A stretch of DNA of 64,000 bases, taken from positions 744,001 through 808,000 of the forward strand of contig NZ_SNXY01000006.1 in NCBI RefSeq assembly GCF_004362745.1, given 5' to 3'. The notes under the pieces are model-generated. The model saw only the letters and a list, made by a program, of their open reading frames with translations, was not told the DNA's origin and made no database searches. The stretch comes from Oharaeibacter diazotrophicus. Lineage in GTDB: Bacteria; Pseudomonadota; Alphaproteobacteria; Rhizobiales; Pleomorphomonadaceae. Made by a program: the position numbers and the translations under genes. Of the stretch, positions 55,152 to 63,901 are shown piece by piece (the stretch's first letter is position 1; each line of letters begins with the position of its first letter).

Positions 55152-56198
55152 ATGATCAGGTTCCTCGCAGTCGCACTTGCCGCCATCCTCCTCACCGGCA
55201 CGCTCGCCCGGGCGGACTGGTCTCCGTTCGAGCGCTACGAGGAGACCGAATTCTACGACGTCCCGACCTGCGCGTACATGGGCAACTCGAATGTCGTCTG
55301 CGGTGCACGAAAGCGCGACGGCAGCATCCGATGGTTGCGGTACCTCGGCCGGTTCTTCGACGCCGGCCTCGAGACGCGCTATCGCACCTTGACGCGTCCC
55401 GAATGCACGCTGTCGCGGAATACCACCTATCCCGCGATCTGCGCCTTCAACAGCGGGTCCGGCTACCTCGTCGTGATGGGCTACGTCGGGGGGAGAGGCG
55501 GGTTCGAGAAGATCGCGGCGAACGGCAAGGCGTTGTTCTCCGAAATCGACTGCACCTTTTCGGGTTTGCCCGGCCCCAATTCGCGCGGCTACATCTGCGC
55601 GTGGCGCAACAATCTCGGACGCTTCGACAGCACGACCGGGAAGGGCGCGGCGCGGATCTTCTCCAAACCGTCGTGCGCCACCAACGGCTTCGGCGATACG
55701 ATCTGCACGGCACTCGGGGCCCAGAACAACATCCTGGCCTTCCAGTACGACTTCTCGAAGAACGAAATTTGGCGGGTGATCAACCTCGCCGGTACGGGCA
55801 CCTCGGCGCCGGAGTGTATTCCCGCCGCCGACCTGGAAGAGATCTATTGTGCCGTCGTCGGGCTGGACCTGAAGATCTGGCACACCCGCTTCAAGGGCGG
55901 GGCGTGGAGCGCGTCGAACTGGCTGCCATGGTCGTCGCTGCAAGGTGCCTTCGCGACCAAGCCGTCCTGCGCCTACATCGGCGACCGTGGCATCGCCTGC
56001 ACCGTCGGCGGGGCGCGGGACAGCGCGGTCTACGGCTATTCCTACCAGGCCGGTGCCTGGGCTGCGCCCGTGCGGATCGATCCCGGCAAATCGCCCGGAT
56101 TCGTCGGCGAACCGAGTTGCACCAAGGTCGCGCAGGGGCGGGCGATCTGCTTGGCGCTCGGCATCGACAGCCGGATCTACTACACCTTCGGACCCTGA
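55152..56198 (+). CDS. Secreted seven-repeat Cys-pair propeller-like protein (paralogue 2)
   Basis: This 348-residue tandem paralogue of the preceding gene has a signal peptide and cysteine pairs 40/50, 85/97, 134/149, 175/185, 222/233, 273/283 and 323/333, collinear with paralogue 1. The most similar stretch is blade 5, with LDLKIWHTRF in both. The C-terminal blade ends RIYYTFGP (RIYYTVGP in paralogue 1). Divergence elsewhere suggests an old duplication with different specificities. The function is unknown; carbohydrate binding at the cell surface or in the medium is a reasonable guess. Confidence 0.75.
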   Translation: MIRFLAVALAAILLTGTLARADWSPFERYEETEFYDVPTCAYMGNSNVVCGARKRDGSIRWLRYLGRFFDAGLETRYRTLTRPECTLSRNTTYPAICAFNSGSGYLVVMGYVGGRGGFEKIAANGKALFSEIDCTFSGLPGPNSRGYICAWRNNLGRFDSTTGKGAARIFSKPSCATNGFGDTICTALGAQNNILAFQYDFSKNEIWRVINLAGTGTSAPECIPAADLEEIYCAVVGLDLKIWHTRFKGGAWSASNWLPWSSLQGAFATKPSCAYIGDRGIACTVGGARDSAVYGYSYQAGAWAAPVRIDPGKSPGFVGEPSCTKVAQGRAICLALGIDSRIYYTFGP

Positions 56199-56267
56199 CC
56201 GGGAGATCCGGCATCCCGGGCACCGCCGGAATGCCGGATGTCGTCGCATCCGAATTCGATCGGGCCG

Positions 56268-56630
56268 TCAGGGCCGGACGGTGACCTCGATCTGGTCGCC
56301 TTCCAGGAAGAAGGTCTCCACGCCGGTCTTCTTGGCGGTGTAGGCGATGCCGCGGGCGGGTACGAAGCCGTTGCAGCGGCCGCTGTAGCGCCAACCGGCA
56401 CCGCCGTCGGAGAACACACCGAACTTCGGCTTCGGCAGACTCGCCTTGATCGCGGCGAAGCTCGGGGCGGCCCTGCCGCAGGTCTCGTTGCGGATGCCGT
56501 GCACGACCGCCTTCTGACCGACGCCGAGCAGCACCCGCGGCTGCCAGTTGACGTTGAAGTAGGTCTTGGCGGCCGCCGGCAGCGCGAAAGCGACCACACC
56601 CGCCAGCACCAAGGCTCCAAGTTTGGACAT
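56268..56630 (-). CDS. Small secreted protein of unknown function
   Basis: This 120-residue protein has a signal peptide (MSKLGALVLAGVVAFALPAAA) and a mature part of about 99 residues with two cysteines (51 and 86) that could bridge. It contains NETCGRAAPSFAAIKASLPK and GWRYSGRCNGF. GGAGGGG precedes the ATG at 56630. It is convergent with the propeller paralogue 2 and lies downstream of recO. I do not recognise a family. Confidence 0.65.
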   Translation of the reverse strand: MSKLGALVLAGVVAFALPAAAKTYFNVNWQPRVLLGVGQKAVVHGIRNETCGRAAPSFAAIKASLPKPKFGVFSDGGAGWRYSGRCNGFVPARGIAYTAKKTGVETFFLEGDQIEVTVRP

Positions 56631-56731
56631 TGTCCACCCCTCCCCGTATGAACGCCGCATCCGGAGGGCATCCTAACTGGTGCTTCGGCGTGGTCAACGA
56701 TGCGCATCGCTCCCGCGCAGGCCAGCGGAGT

Positions 56732-57454
56732 TCAACCCTCCAGCAGCCCGGCCAGTGCCGCGCGCGACGGCGACAGCGGCTGCGACCGCGGACCGGCGAC
56801 GTGGCGGTCGAGGAAATGGCCGGTGAGCGCCAGCGCCGCGCGCAGCGCGGCGGCATCCGGGCGCTCGGCACGGGTGGGGTCGAGCAGGAACGGCGGCAAC
56901 GGCAGCAACCGGTCGCGCCAGGGCAGGCCGGCCTCGCGACCGACCGCGCGCCCGGTCTTCGGGCTCACCCAGGCGAGGTCGGTGTCGGCCCCGGTGGCGG
57001 CGCAGCGCGAGAGGTCGAGCCCGAAGCCGAGTTCGTCGAGCAGTGCCAACTCGAAGCGCACGATCAGCCGGACGGCGTCGGCGGGATCGGAGAGATGGTC
57101 GAGGATGACGCCGGCGGCACTGTGCAGGGCCGGATGGGGGTCGCGCTCCGGCAGGTAGCGCAGGTGCGCCGCGATCACCTGGACGCCGTGGAGGCCGACC
57201 GCGCTCGCCATCAGCGTCGCCGCCCGCGACACCAGCGTCTCCGCGGTGAACAGGCCGAGATGGCTGTCGAGCCGGGCGCGCCAGGTGGCGCGGAGCGTGT
57301 TGCCGGGCTGCAGCATCGGCTGCATCCGCCGGCTGCGGCCGCCCTTGACGAGGCCGAGATGACGGCCGTGCTCGGCCGTCATCACCTCGAGCACGACGCT
57401 GCTCTCCCCGTGCGGACGGGCTCCGAGGACGACGGCGTCGGCGGTCCATTCCAT
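56732..57454 (-). CDS. recO: DNA repair protein RecO
   Basis: This 240-residue protein starts with the RecO OB-fold (MEWTADAVVLGARPHGESSVVLEVMT; first residues quoted) and continues with the helical C-terminal domain (ALLDELGFGLDLSRCAATG). It loads RecA with RecR at single-stranded gaps. It is the last gene of the leftward lepB-rnc-era-recO cluster, the usual order in alphaproteobacteria. Confidence 0.93.
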   Translation of the reverse strand: MEWTADAVVLGARPHGESSVVLEVMTAEHGRHLGLVKGGRSRRMQPMLQPGNTLRATWRARLDSHLGLFTAETLVSRAATLMASAVGLHGVQVIAAHLRYLPERDPHPALHSAAGVILDHLSDPADAVRLIVRFELALLDELGFGLDLSRCAATGADTDLAWVSPKTGRAVGREAGLPWRDRLLPLPPFLLDPTRAERPDAAALRAALALTGHFLDRHVAGPRSQPLSPSRAALAGLLEG

Positions 57455-57485
57455 CGCGACGGCGGCCCTCCGGTCGCGCTCGGCA

Positions 57486-58589
57486 TCAGCCCTTGCGGGG
57501 ATACTCGAGCCCCATCTCGCGGTAGCGCTCGGGGTCGTCGGCCCAGTTCTCGCGCACCTTGACGTAGAGGAACAGGTGGACCGGACGCTCCAGCAACTCC
57601 TGCAGTTCCTCGCGCGCCGCCATCGAAATGGCGCGGATGGTCTGGCCGCCCTTGCCGAGCACGATCTTGCGCTGGCTCTCGCGCTCGACGAACAGGGTCT
57701 GCTCGATCCGGACGGCGCCGTCCTTGAGGTCCTTCCACTGCTCGGTCTCGACCGTGGAGGCGTAGGGCAGTTCGTCGTGCAGGCGCAGGAACACCTTCTC
57801 GCGCGTGATCTCGGCGGCCAGCATGCGCATCGGCAGGTCGGAGATCTGGTCCTCCGGATAGAGCCAGGGCCCCTCCGGCAGCTTCTCGGCGAGATGGCGC
57901 GTCAGGTCGTGGACGCCCGAGCCGTTCAGCGCCGACACCATGAAGGTGGCGTCGAAGGCGACCCGGGCGTTGATGTCGGCGGCGAGCGCCAGCAGGCTGT
58001 CGCGCTTGACGGTGTCGATCTTGTTGAGGACCAGCACCTTCGGCAGCCGGACGTCGGCGAGGCGGGCGAGGATCGGCTCGACGTCCTCGGAGACGCCGCG
58101 CTTGGCGTCGATCAGCAGCGCGACGACGTCGGCGTCCGACGCACCGCCCCAGGCGGTGTCGACCATGGCGCGGTCGAGCCGGCGCTTCGGGGTGAAGATG
58201 CCGGGGGTGTCGACGAAGATCACCTGCGCCGCGCCGTGCATGACGATGCCGCGCATGATCGCGCGCGTCGTCTGCACCTTGTGGCTGACGATCGAGACCT
58301 TGGCGCCGACCAGCTGGTTGATCAGGGTCGACTTGCCGGCGTTCGGCGCGCCGATCAGCGCGACGAAGCCGGCGCGGGTCGGCCCGTCGAGCGGCGGCGC
58401 CGCCGGCACGGGCACGGCCGCGGCGAAGTCCTCGTCGTCGCCGAAGTCGTCGTCCTCGCCCTCGTCGAGATCGTCCCCGTCGAAGACGTCCGCGTCGTCC
58501 TGGCGCGTGTCGGTTTCCGGCGCGGCGGTCTCGACCGTCGGCGGGGTGGCGTCGTCGTCGGGTCCGCGGTCGCGGCCGGCCGTCGTCAT
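57486..58589 (-). CDS. era: GTPase Era
   Basis: This 367-residue GTPase assists 16S rRNA maturation and 30S assembly. G-motifs are GAPNAGKST, DTPG and NKID; the KH RNA-binding domain has LGKGGQTIRAISMAAREEL. It is longer than the usual ~300 residues because of an N-terminal extension of about 70 residues that is strongly acidic (DDADVFDGDDLDEGEDDDF). It starts 1 bp after the rnc stop. Confidence 0.94.
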   Translation of the reverse strand: MTTAGRDRGPDDDATPPTVETAAPETDTRQDDADVFDGDDLDEGEDDDFGDDEDFAAAVPVPAAPPLDGPTRAGFVALIGAPNAGKSTLINQLVGAKVSIVSHKVQTTRAIMRGIVMHGAAQVIFVDTPGIFTPKRRLDRAMVDTAWGGASDADVVALLIDAKRGVSEDVEPILARLADVRLPKVLVLNKIDTVKRDSLLALAADINARVAFDATFMVSALNGSGVHDLTRHLAEKLPEGPWLYPEDQISDLPMRMLAAEITREKVFLRLHDELPYASTVETEQWKDLKDGAVRIEQTLFVERESQRKIVLGKGGQTIRAISMAAREELQELLERPVHLFLYVKVRENWADDPERYREMGLEYPRKG

Positions 58590-58590
58590 C

Positions 58591-59301
58591 TCATGAACTC
58601 CAAAGTCCCTCGCGGACGAGGACGCCCTGTGCCGCGGCCTGCTCGGCGTCGCGCTTGGACTTGCCGCGCCCCTCGCCCGCCGGACCGCTGCCGACCGTCA
58701 CCCGCACGGTGAATTCCGGCGCGTGGTCGGGGCCCGACCGGTCGATCGCCTCGTAGACGGGCGTCGGCAGGCCGCGCCCCTGCGCCCATTCCTGCAGCAT
58801 GGTCTTGGCGTCGCGCAAGGGGCCGGACAGGCCCTCCATGCGCGGTCGCCAGTGCCGCTCGACGAAGGCGCGCGCCGCCTCGAAGCCGCCGTCGAGGTAG
58901 ATCGCGGCGATCACCGCTTCGGCGACGTCGCCGAGGATCGCCTCCTTCTGCCGCCCGCCCGACTGGCGCTCGCCGGTGCCGAGCCGGATCGCCTCGCCGA
59001 GCCCGAGCTCGGCGGCGACCTCGGCACAGGTCTCGCGGCGGACCAGCTGGTTGAGGCGGCGGGCGAGATCGCCCTCGTCGGCCCGCGGATGCGCCTTGTA
59101 GAGCATGTCGGCGACCACGAGCGCCAGCACCCGGTCGCCGAGGAACTCGTGACGCTGGTAGCTCTCGTGGGCGGCACGGTCGCCCGGCACGGCGCTGCGG
59201 TGGGTCAGCGCGCGCGACAGGCTCTCGCGATTGGCGAAGACGTGCCCGAGGCGCTCGGCCACCGCGTCCAGCGGACGGATGGTCTGGACGACCTTGGCCA
59301 T
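58591..59301 (-). CDS. rnc: Ribonuclease III
   Basis: This 236-residue endonuclease cleaves double-stranded RNA such as rRNA precursors. The signature is HEFLGDRVLALVVAD (a His replaces the usual Leu at the first position), with acidic metal ligands in DVAEAVIAAIYLDGG and a C-terminal double-stranded RNA-binding domain. The ATG at 59301 overlaps the lepB stop. Confidence 0.94.
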   Translation of the reverse strand: MAKVVQTIRPLDAVAERLGHVFANRESLSRALTHRSAVPGDRAAHESYQRHEFLGDRVLALVVADMLYKAHPRADEGDLARRLNQLVRRETCAEVAAELGLGEAIRLGTGERQSGGRQKEAILGDVAEAVIAAIYLDGGFEAARAFVERHWRPRMEGLSGPLRDAKTMLQEWAQGRGLPTPVYEAIDRSGPDHAPEFTVRVTVGSGPAGEGRGKSKRDAEQAAAQGVLVREGLWSS

Positions 59302-60059
59302 CAGCCGAGCGTCTGGAACAGGCGGTCCCAGCGCACGGTCCACGGCCAGGTCCAGAACATCCAGGGCCGGGCGCTCTCGTCGATCGAGAAGAAGATCACG
59401 TCGGCGCGGCCGACGAGGTTCTCGAATGGGACGTAGCCGACACCGGAGCCGTCGACGCGGCTGTCGGAGGAGTTGTCGCGGTTGTCGCCCATCATGAAAT
59501 AATGGCCCGGCGGCACCTCGAACACGCGGGTGTTGTCGGCCCCGCCGTTCGGCGTCAGGTCGAGCGTGTCGTAGGAGACGCCGTTCGGCAGCGTCTCGCG
59601 CCAGATCTCGGCGGCGTGCTCGGTGCCGAACACGTCGGGCTCGACGAATCGGCCGGTGTGCTCGCGCTTCACCGCGACGTCGTTGATGTAGAGGACGCCC
59701 TCGCGCATCTGGATCCGATCGCCCGGCAGGCCGATGACGCGCTTGATGTAGTCCGTCGAATTGTCGGCCGGCAGCTTGAACACGGCGATGTCGCCGCGCT
59801 GCGGCGCGCTCGCCCACACCCGCCCCTCCATCGGCACGATGCCGAACGGGAAGGAATAGCGGCTGTAGCCGTAGGAGAACTTCGAGACGAACAGGTAGTC
59901 GCCGATCAGCAGCGTGTGCTTCATCGACGCCGAGGGGATCGAGAAGGGCTGGTAGAGGAAGGTGCGGACCACCAGCGCGAGGAGGAGCGCCTGGACGACG
60001 ACCTTGATCGTCTCGCCGATTCCGCCGCCGCTCGCCGCCTTGTCGTTCGTCACTGCCAT
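59301..60059 (-). CDS. lepB: Signal peptidase I
   Basis: This 252-residue membrane protease removes signal peptides at the outer face of the inner membrane. One N-terminal transmembrane helix (VVVQALLLALVVRTFLY) precedes the catalytic serine in PSASMKHTLLIGDYLFV and the lysine in STDYIKRVIGLPGD; GHYFMMGDNRDNSSDSR is the C-terminal box. The ATG at 60059 is used. In related genomes acpS lies directly upstream; here two secreted-protein genes intervene. Confidence 0.94.
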   Translation of the reverse strand: MAVTNDKAASGGGIGETIKVVVQALLLALVVRTFLYQPFSIPSASMKHTLLIGDYLFVSKFSYGYSRYSFPFGIVPMEGRVWASAPQRGDIAVFKLPADNSTDYIKRVIGLPGDRIQMREGVLYINDVAVKREHTGRFVEPDVFGTEHAAEIWRETLPNGVSYDTLDLTPNGGADNTRVFEVPPGHYFMMGDNRDNSSDSRVDGSGVGYVPFENLVGRADVIFFSIDESARPWMFWTWPWTVRWDRLFQTLG

Positions 60060-60295
60060 TGGATCCCCGGGGTCCCTGCCGCGTGCTCCGGCGCCGCCCA
60101 CCGGAACCGGGTCTTGATACCGGCTCGCGCCGATCGGCGCAACGCGTCGCGGAGAAAACGAGCGGAATTGCGGCGTCGGGGGATCGCACCCGCTTGGGGT
60201 GCCGACGCCGCGCTCCGCCCGCGTTCGGGGCTGCCGGCCGGGGCGGCGCGGGGGCATGGATCGGCTCCATCGCAACGCGCCTCTCGGAGCATCCC

Positions 60296-61885
60296 GTGAA
60301 GACCCTCCGCACCACCCTTCTCGCCGCCGCCGTCGCGGCCCTCGCCACCGCCTCGGTCGCCGAGGCGCGTACGCAGGTGTTCGCTCCGCGCAACGACGAG
60401 TTCGCCGACGCCTTCGCGCTGACCTCGTCCACCCTGCTGCGTCCCGGCCATCTCTACAACGCGACCCGCGAACTCGGCGAGCCGCGCGCCACGGCCGCCG
60501 CCATCGGCCGGTCCGTCTGGTACGTCCACAAGGCGACGGCGACCGGCCGCGTCGTCGTCACCGTCGCGCTCGGCCGGATGGACCCGGCGCCGATCCAGCT
60601 CGCGGTCTACCGCGGCACGGCGATTTCAAACCTCGTCAAGCTCGGGTCCGGCGGCTTCAGCGGCGTCGGCAACGCCAACGCCACCGCGGTGGTGTTCGAC
60701 GCGGTCGCCGGCGAGACCTACATGGTCCAGGTCGACAGTGCCGCTCAGGACGGCTATTTCGAGGGCAATTTCCAGATCGGCCTCGCCGCCTTCGGGGCCG
60801 CCGGCGGCCTGCCGCTGTTCGTGCAGGAGCCGACCATCCTGCGCGAGGAATACTACGGCGTTCAGCGGCTCCTCGCCGTCAACGGATTCAAGGCGCGGGC
60901 GGCGATCACGCCGACGGTCGAGACCGTCGGCGGCGTCGTGACGCTGACCGCCACCGCGGATGCGCTCGACGTCGCCGGCACCGCCTGGTTCGAGATCAAG
61001 GACGACTACGCCCGCGACCTCGCGAAGAACGGCATCGTCGAGGGCGCCCTGGCGGTGGCCGCGAAGAACGCGGCGACCGGAGGAGCGCTCGGCGCGGGCC
61101 GCGCCGGCGTGCAGTTGATCCGCGACGACCGCTACGCCCGGCCCAAGCTGCTGGTCCGCTTCGACCATCCCGGCATCGGCACCCGCGCCACCGAGGCGAT
61201 CACGGCGACCGCCATCGTCACCAACACCTCGACGTCGAAGGCCGACGGTTGCCGCTTCCTGCCGAGCGCCGACGCCTTCGCGCTGCGCACCGTCGCCCTC
61301 GACGCCACCGGCAAGCCGACCGCCGAGGTGAACCGGGCCTTCCCGCTCGCGCCCGGCGAGGTCCGCCGCTTCCAGGTCGGCATGACCGGCACCGGCGACG
61401 CCTACGAGGACGTCACCCTCGACTGCGGCGGCTACGCCGCGGTCAACTACGACTACCTCGCCCGCTTCTACGCCGCCGAGCAATACGGCCTCGCCTCGCG
61501 GATCCTGGTCGACGCCCAGGGCGTCGACGCCTTCGAGCGGCTCGCCGTGCCGGCGCGCACCACCGGCCACCCCGTCGTCGTCAAGCTCTCCAACACAGGC
61601 GAATACGCCGGCGACTTCGTGGTCAAGGTCCAGGACGACGAGTACCAGACCAAGGCGGACGTCACCGCGGTCTGCGAGTCCGACGCCGCCGGCAGGTGCA
61701 TCGGTCCGTCGACGGCCTCGCGCGCCACGATCAACCTCGCCAGGCGCGAGGTCGGCTACGTCACGGTGAAACTCAACCGCGGCGTGGAACCGGCGAGCGG
61801 CTTCGTCTACTTCGACGTCGAGAGCATCGGCAGCCCCGACACCCGCGACGCCGGCTTCGGCGGCTTCGAGGTGATCACGAAGTGA
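60296..61885 (+). CDS. Secreted pre-peptidase-domain protein, paralogue 1
   Basis: This 529-residue exported protein has a signal peptide (cleavage near VAEA, about 23) and an N-terminal PPC-like beta-sandwich ([47 protein letters not shown]). A middle domain follows, then a C-terminal region with cysteines including [12 protein letters not shown]. The GTG at 60296 has GGAG 6 bases upstream. It is transcribed against lepB and is paralogous to the 62171 gene. No protease or lectin domain is evident; an extracellular structural or adhesive role is possible. Confidence 0.75.
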   Translation: MKTLRTTLLAAAVAALATASVAEARTQVFAPRNDEFADAFALTSSTLLRPGHLYNATRELGEPRATAAAIGRSVWYVHKATATGRVVVTVALGRMDPAPIQLAVYRGTAISNLVKLGSGGFSGVGNANATAVVFDAVAGETYMVQVDSAAQDGYFEGNFQIGLAAFGAAGGLPLFVQEPTILREEYYGVQRLLAVNGFKARAAITPTVETVGGVVTLTATADALDVAGTAWFEIKDDYARDLAKNGIVEGALAVAAKNAATGGALGAGRAGVQLIRDDRYARPKLLVRFDHPGIGTRATEAITATAIVTNTSTSKADGCRFLPSADAFALRTVALDATGKPTAEVNRAFPLAPGEVRRFQVGMTGTGDAYEDVTLDCGGYAAVNYDYLARFYAAEQYGLASRILVDAQGVDAFERLAVPARTTGHPVVVKLSNTGEYAGDFVVKVQDDEYQTKADVTAVCESDAAGRCIGPSTASRATINLARREVGYVTVKLNRGVEPASGFVYFDVESIGSPDTRDAGFGGFEVITK

Positions 61886-62045
61886 CGGCACCGGCGGGGG
61901 GCGGCGAACCCGCCGCGCCCCACCCCTCGGGCCAGGCCGAGATCACCACGAAGGCCTGGGCGAGGGGGTCGTCGTCGGTGATGGTGACGTCGATGCGGGG
62001 CGTGAAGCCCGGCGGCGTCATGGCGGCGAGGCGGGCGGCACCTCG
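61875..62045 (-). pseudogene. Truncated acpS 3' fragment
   Basis: Read on the minus strand, this stretch encodes the last part of holo-ACP synthase ([15 protein letters not shown], then [16 protein letters not shown] and [12 protein letters not shown]). It has no start region, and the frame runs past the normal stop into the end of the neighbouring gene. Its 61914-62003 part matches 63911-64000 at 88 of 90 positions. The 5' border of the fragment, about 62045, adjoins AT-rich DNA. Confidence 0.8.
61914..62003. repeat. 90-bp duplicated segment (direct repeat of 63911-64000)
   Basis: The two copies differ at two bases, one silent and one changing TDDD to TDDH in AcpS. The second copy reaches the window edge, so the repeat may be longer. 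The copies flank the second pre-peptidase-domain gene. Confidence 0.9.
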
Positions 62046-62086
62046 CACACCGGACGCCTTCGATCGCAGCGCTCAAATCTCTCGCT

Positions 62087-62113
62087 TTGATTGCTGATTT
62101 TTAGTGGTATATT
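62087..62113 (+). promoter_or_regulatory. Candidate promoter of the 62171 gene
   Basis: TTGATT (62087-62092) and TATATT (62108-62113), 15 bp apart, lie in a markedly AT-rich patch about 58 bp upstream of the start. The spacing is short, so this is tentative. Confidence 0.35.
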
Positions 62114-62170
62114 AGCTTTTGCCGAGTTTGCCATCATGGGATGTCCTCGGAAGAGCATCGGGGTACGGCA

Positions 62171-63796
62171 ATGCGAAGTGGTGCTATGAAGATTGGCTTC
62201 TGGGTAATCACCGCCCTGCTCCTCGGAGGTTCAAACGCGGAGTCTGCTGCCAAAAGAACACAACCTTATGCGTCGACGAACGACAATTTCGAGTCGGCCC
62301 TCGATCTTCCGTCGTCGACGATCGCGATACCTGGAACTTTGACATACAATTCGAGGCAATTTGGCGAACCGCGCGCCCGCAGCACGAGCATCGGCCGCAC
62401 CGCGTGGTATACTTTCACGGCAACGGCTACCGGCCGGGCGGTCGTCGCCATCACGTCGAACGAATCCGCCAGCGCCCCGTTGGACCTCGCAGTCTACACC
62501 GGGAGCACCCTGTCGGCGCTCAAGGTCGTCGGTACGACCCAGATCACCAAGACGGGCACGCGCGGATCGGGTTCTGTCGCGTTCAACGTGATCGCCGGCA
62601 ACACCTATCGCATCCAGGTCGATGCCAGTCGGAAGCTCGGCTACAACGACCGCCACTACTGGATCGGTGCGCAGTTGCTCTCGCCCGCGGGTGGCATCGC
62701 CATTTTCGGCGCTTCACCCTGGTTCATCCGCGAGGGTGACGGCGACACTCTGTCCTTTTTCTCGGCAAACGGCTACGCGGTCCCGGTGAAGATATCGGAG
62801 AAATTCGGTCGCCTGAGCCCGTACTTCACGATCAAGAAGACCAGTTCGACGCTGCAACCCGGACGGGTCAGCTGGTATACGATTTCCGATCGGCCGACCG
62901 CAACGCTCCCCGACTCGAACGTTCGAGCCGCCACGCTGGAAATCAGCGCGACCAGCACTTCCACCGGCTCGAAGCTCGGAACGAATTCAGTCGTTATCGC
63001 CGCCAGCACAAAGACCTACGAGTTGGCCCCGAACCTCGTAACCCAATTCGACTATCCCGAACAGGGAAGCAGGGCCTTCGACCAGATCACCAGCGACGTA
63101 ACGGTCTACAATGATTCCGAGACCGACACGGCGGTTGCTTGCATCTTCCGTGGTGACAACGACTGGAGTTCGCCGGTCGACTTCGCCGCGCTCGACCGAT
63201 CCAGCGGGGCGACCTCGGACGACGACACCCCCTTCGATCTCGCGCCGGGCGAATCCAGGGACTTTCGTGTGAGCGTGCGTACCGAGACCATCTACCAATC
63301 GTACGCCAGGGCGTCGCTCGACTGTGGCAACGTCTACTCGGGATACAACTCGGACAAGCGCGCCTACCTCCAGGCCGACGGTTACTTCGGTGCCGTGTCG
63401 CAGGTCCAGATCGACGCGCTCAACACCCTGGATCGCTATCGGATCAAACTCGACGTCTTCCAGACGAAGCGGGTGACCGTCGCCGTCCGGAACACGGGTG
63501 ACTACGCGGGCTTCTTCCGAGTGCAGGCGCAGCCCTCCGGATCGGTCGGAATCACGCGGACATGCGAATCCGACGAGAGCGGCAACTGCATAGGCGATGC
63601 CGACATTTCTTCCACCGAGGTGAACATCGGACGCGACGAGACCGTCTACGTCACCTTCCGCATGAACCGCAGCAGCGGTTCCGACGCGGACTTCGTGGAC
63701 ATCTCGGCCACCAGCATCGACGGTCCGGAGGAACGGACTGCCGGAGCTACCAACGTGCAGATGATCGTGCCCGCGGACGAGTCCGGGCGGCACTGA
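62171..63796 (+). CDS. Secreted pre-peptidase-domain protein, paralogue 2
   Basis: This 541-residue protein is collinear with the 60296 product. It has a signal peptide (MKIGFWVITALLLGG region), a PPC-like domain (NDNFESALDLPSST; GRTAWYTFTATATGRAVV; PLDLAVYTGSTLSAL) and a C-terminal part with TCESDESGNCIG. I use the ATG at 62171, with GGGG upstream; 62141 and 62186 are alternatives. Its base composition is less GC-rich than the neighbours, especially upstream, which suggests acquisition. It lies between the acpS fragment and acpS itself. Confidence 0.75.
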   Translation: MRSGAMKIGFWVITALLLGGSNAESAAKRTQPYASTNDNFESALDLPSSTIAIPGTLTYNSRQFGEPRARSTSIGRTAWYTFTATATGRAVVAITSNESASAPLDLAVYTGSTLSALKVVGTTQITKTGTRGSGSVAFNVIAGNTYRIQVDASRKLGYNDRHYWIGAQLLSPAGGIAIFGASPWFIREGDGDTLSFFSANGYAVPVKISEKFGRLSPYFTIKKTSSTLQPGRVSWYTISDRPTATLPDSNVRAATLEISATSTSTGSKLGTNSVVIAASTKTYELAPNLVTQFDYPEQGSRAFDQITSDVTVYNDSETDTAVACIFRGDNDWSSPVDFAALDRSSGATSDDDTPFDLAPGESRDFRVSVRTETIYQSYARASLDCGNVYSGYNSDKRAYLQADGYFGAVSQVQIDALNTLDRYRIKLDVFQTKRVTVAVRNTGDYAGFFRVQAQPSGSVGITRTCESDESGNCIGDADISSTEVNIGRDETVYVTFRMNRSSGSDADFVDISATSIDGPEERTAGATNVQMIVPADESGRH

Positions 63797-63807
63797 GGTC
63801 GTTCGAT

Positions 63808-63846
63808 CCGGACGGGTGCAGGCACTCGCGACCGGAGCCCGTCCGG
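63808..63846 (+). terminator. Hairpin after the 62171 gene
   Basis: CCGGACGGG pairs with CCCGTCCGG across a 21-base loop, 12 bp beyond the stop, and is followed by CCTTT. Confidence 0.45.
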
Positions 63847-63901
63847 CCTTTGGGGATGGCGTGGGTGCGCCATAGCGTCGTGCCCACGCTCTCCCGTTTC
63901 T

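Noticed and set aside
54022-56198. CRISPR-like or satellite repeat explanation for the repeated blocks
   Set aside because: The repeats are at the protein level with diverged codons, and there are no DNA-level direct repeats with spacers.
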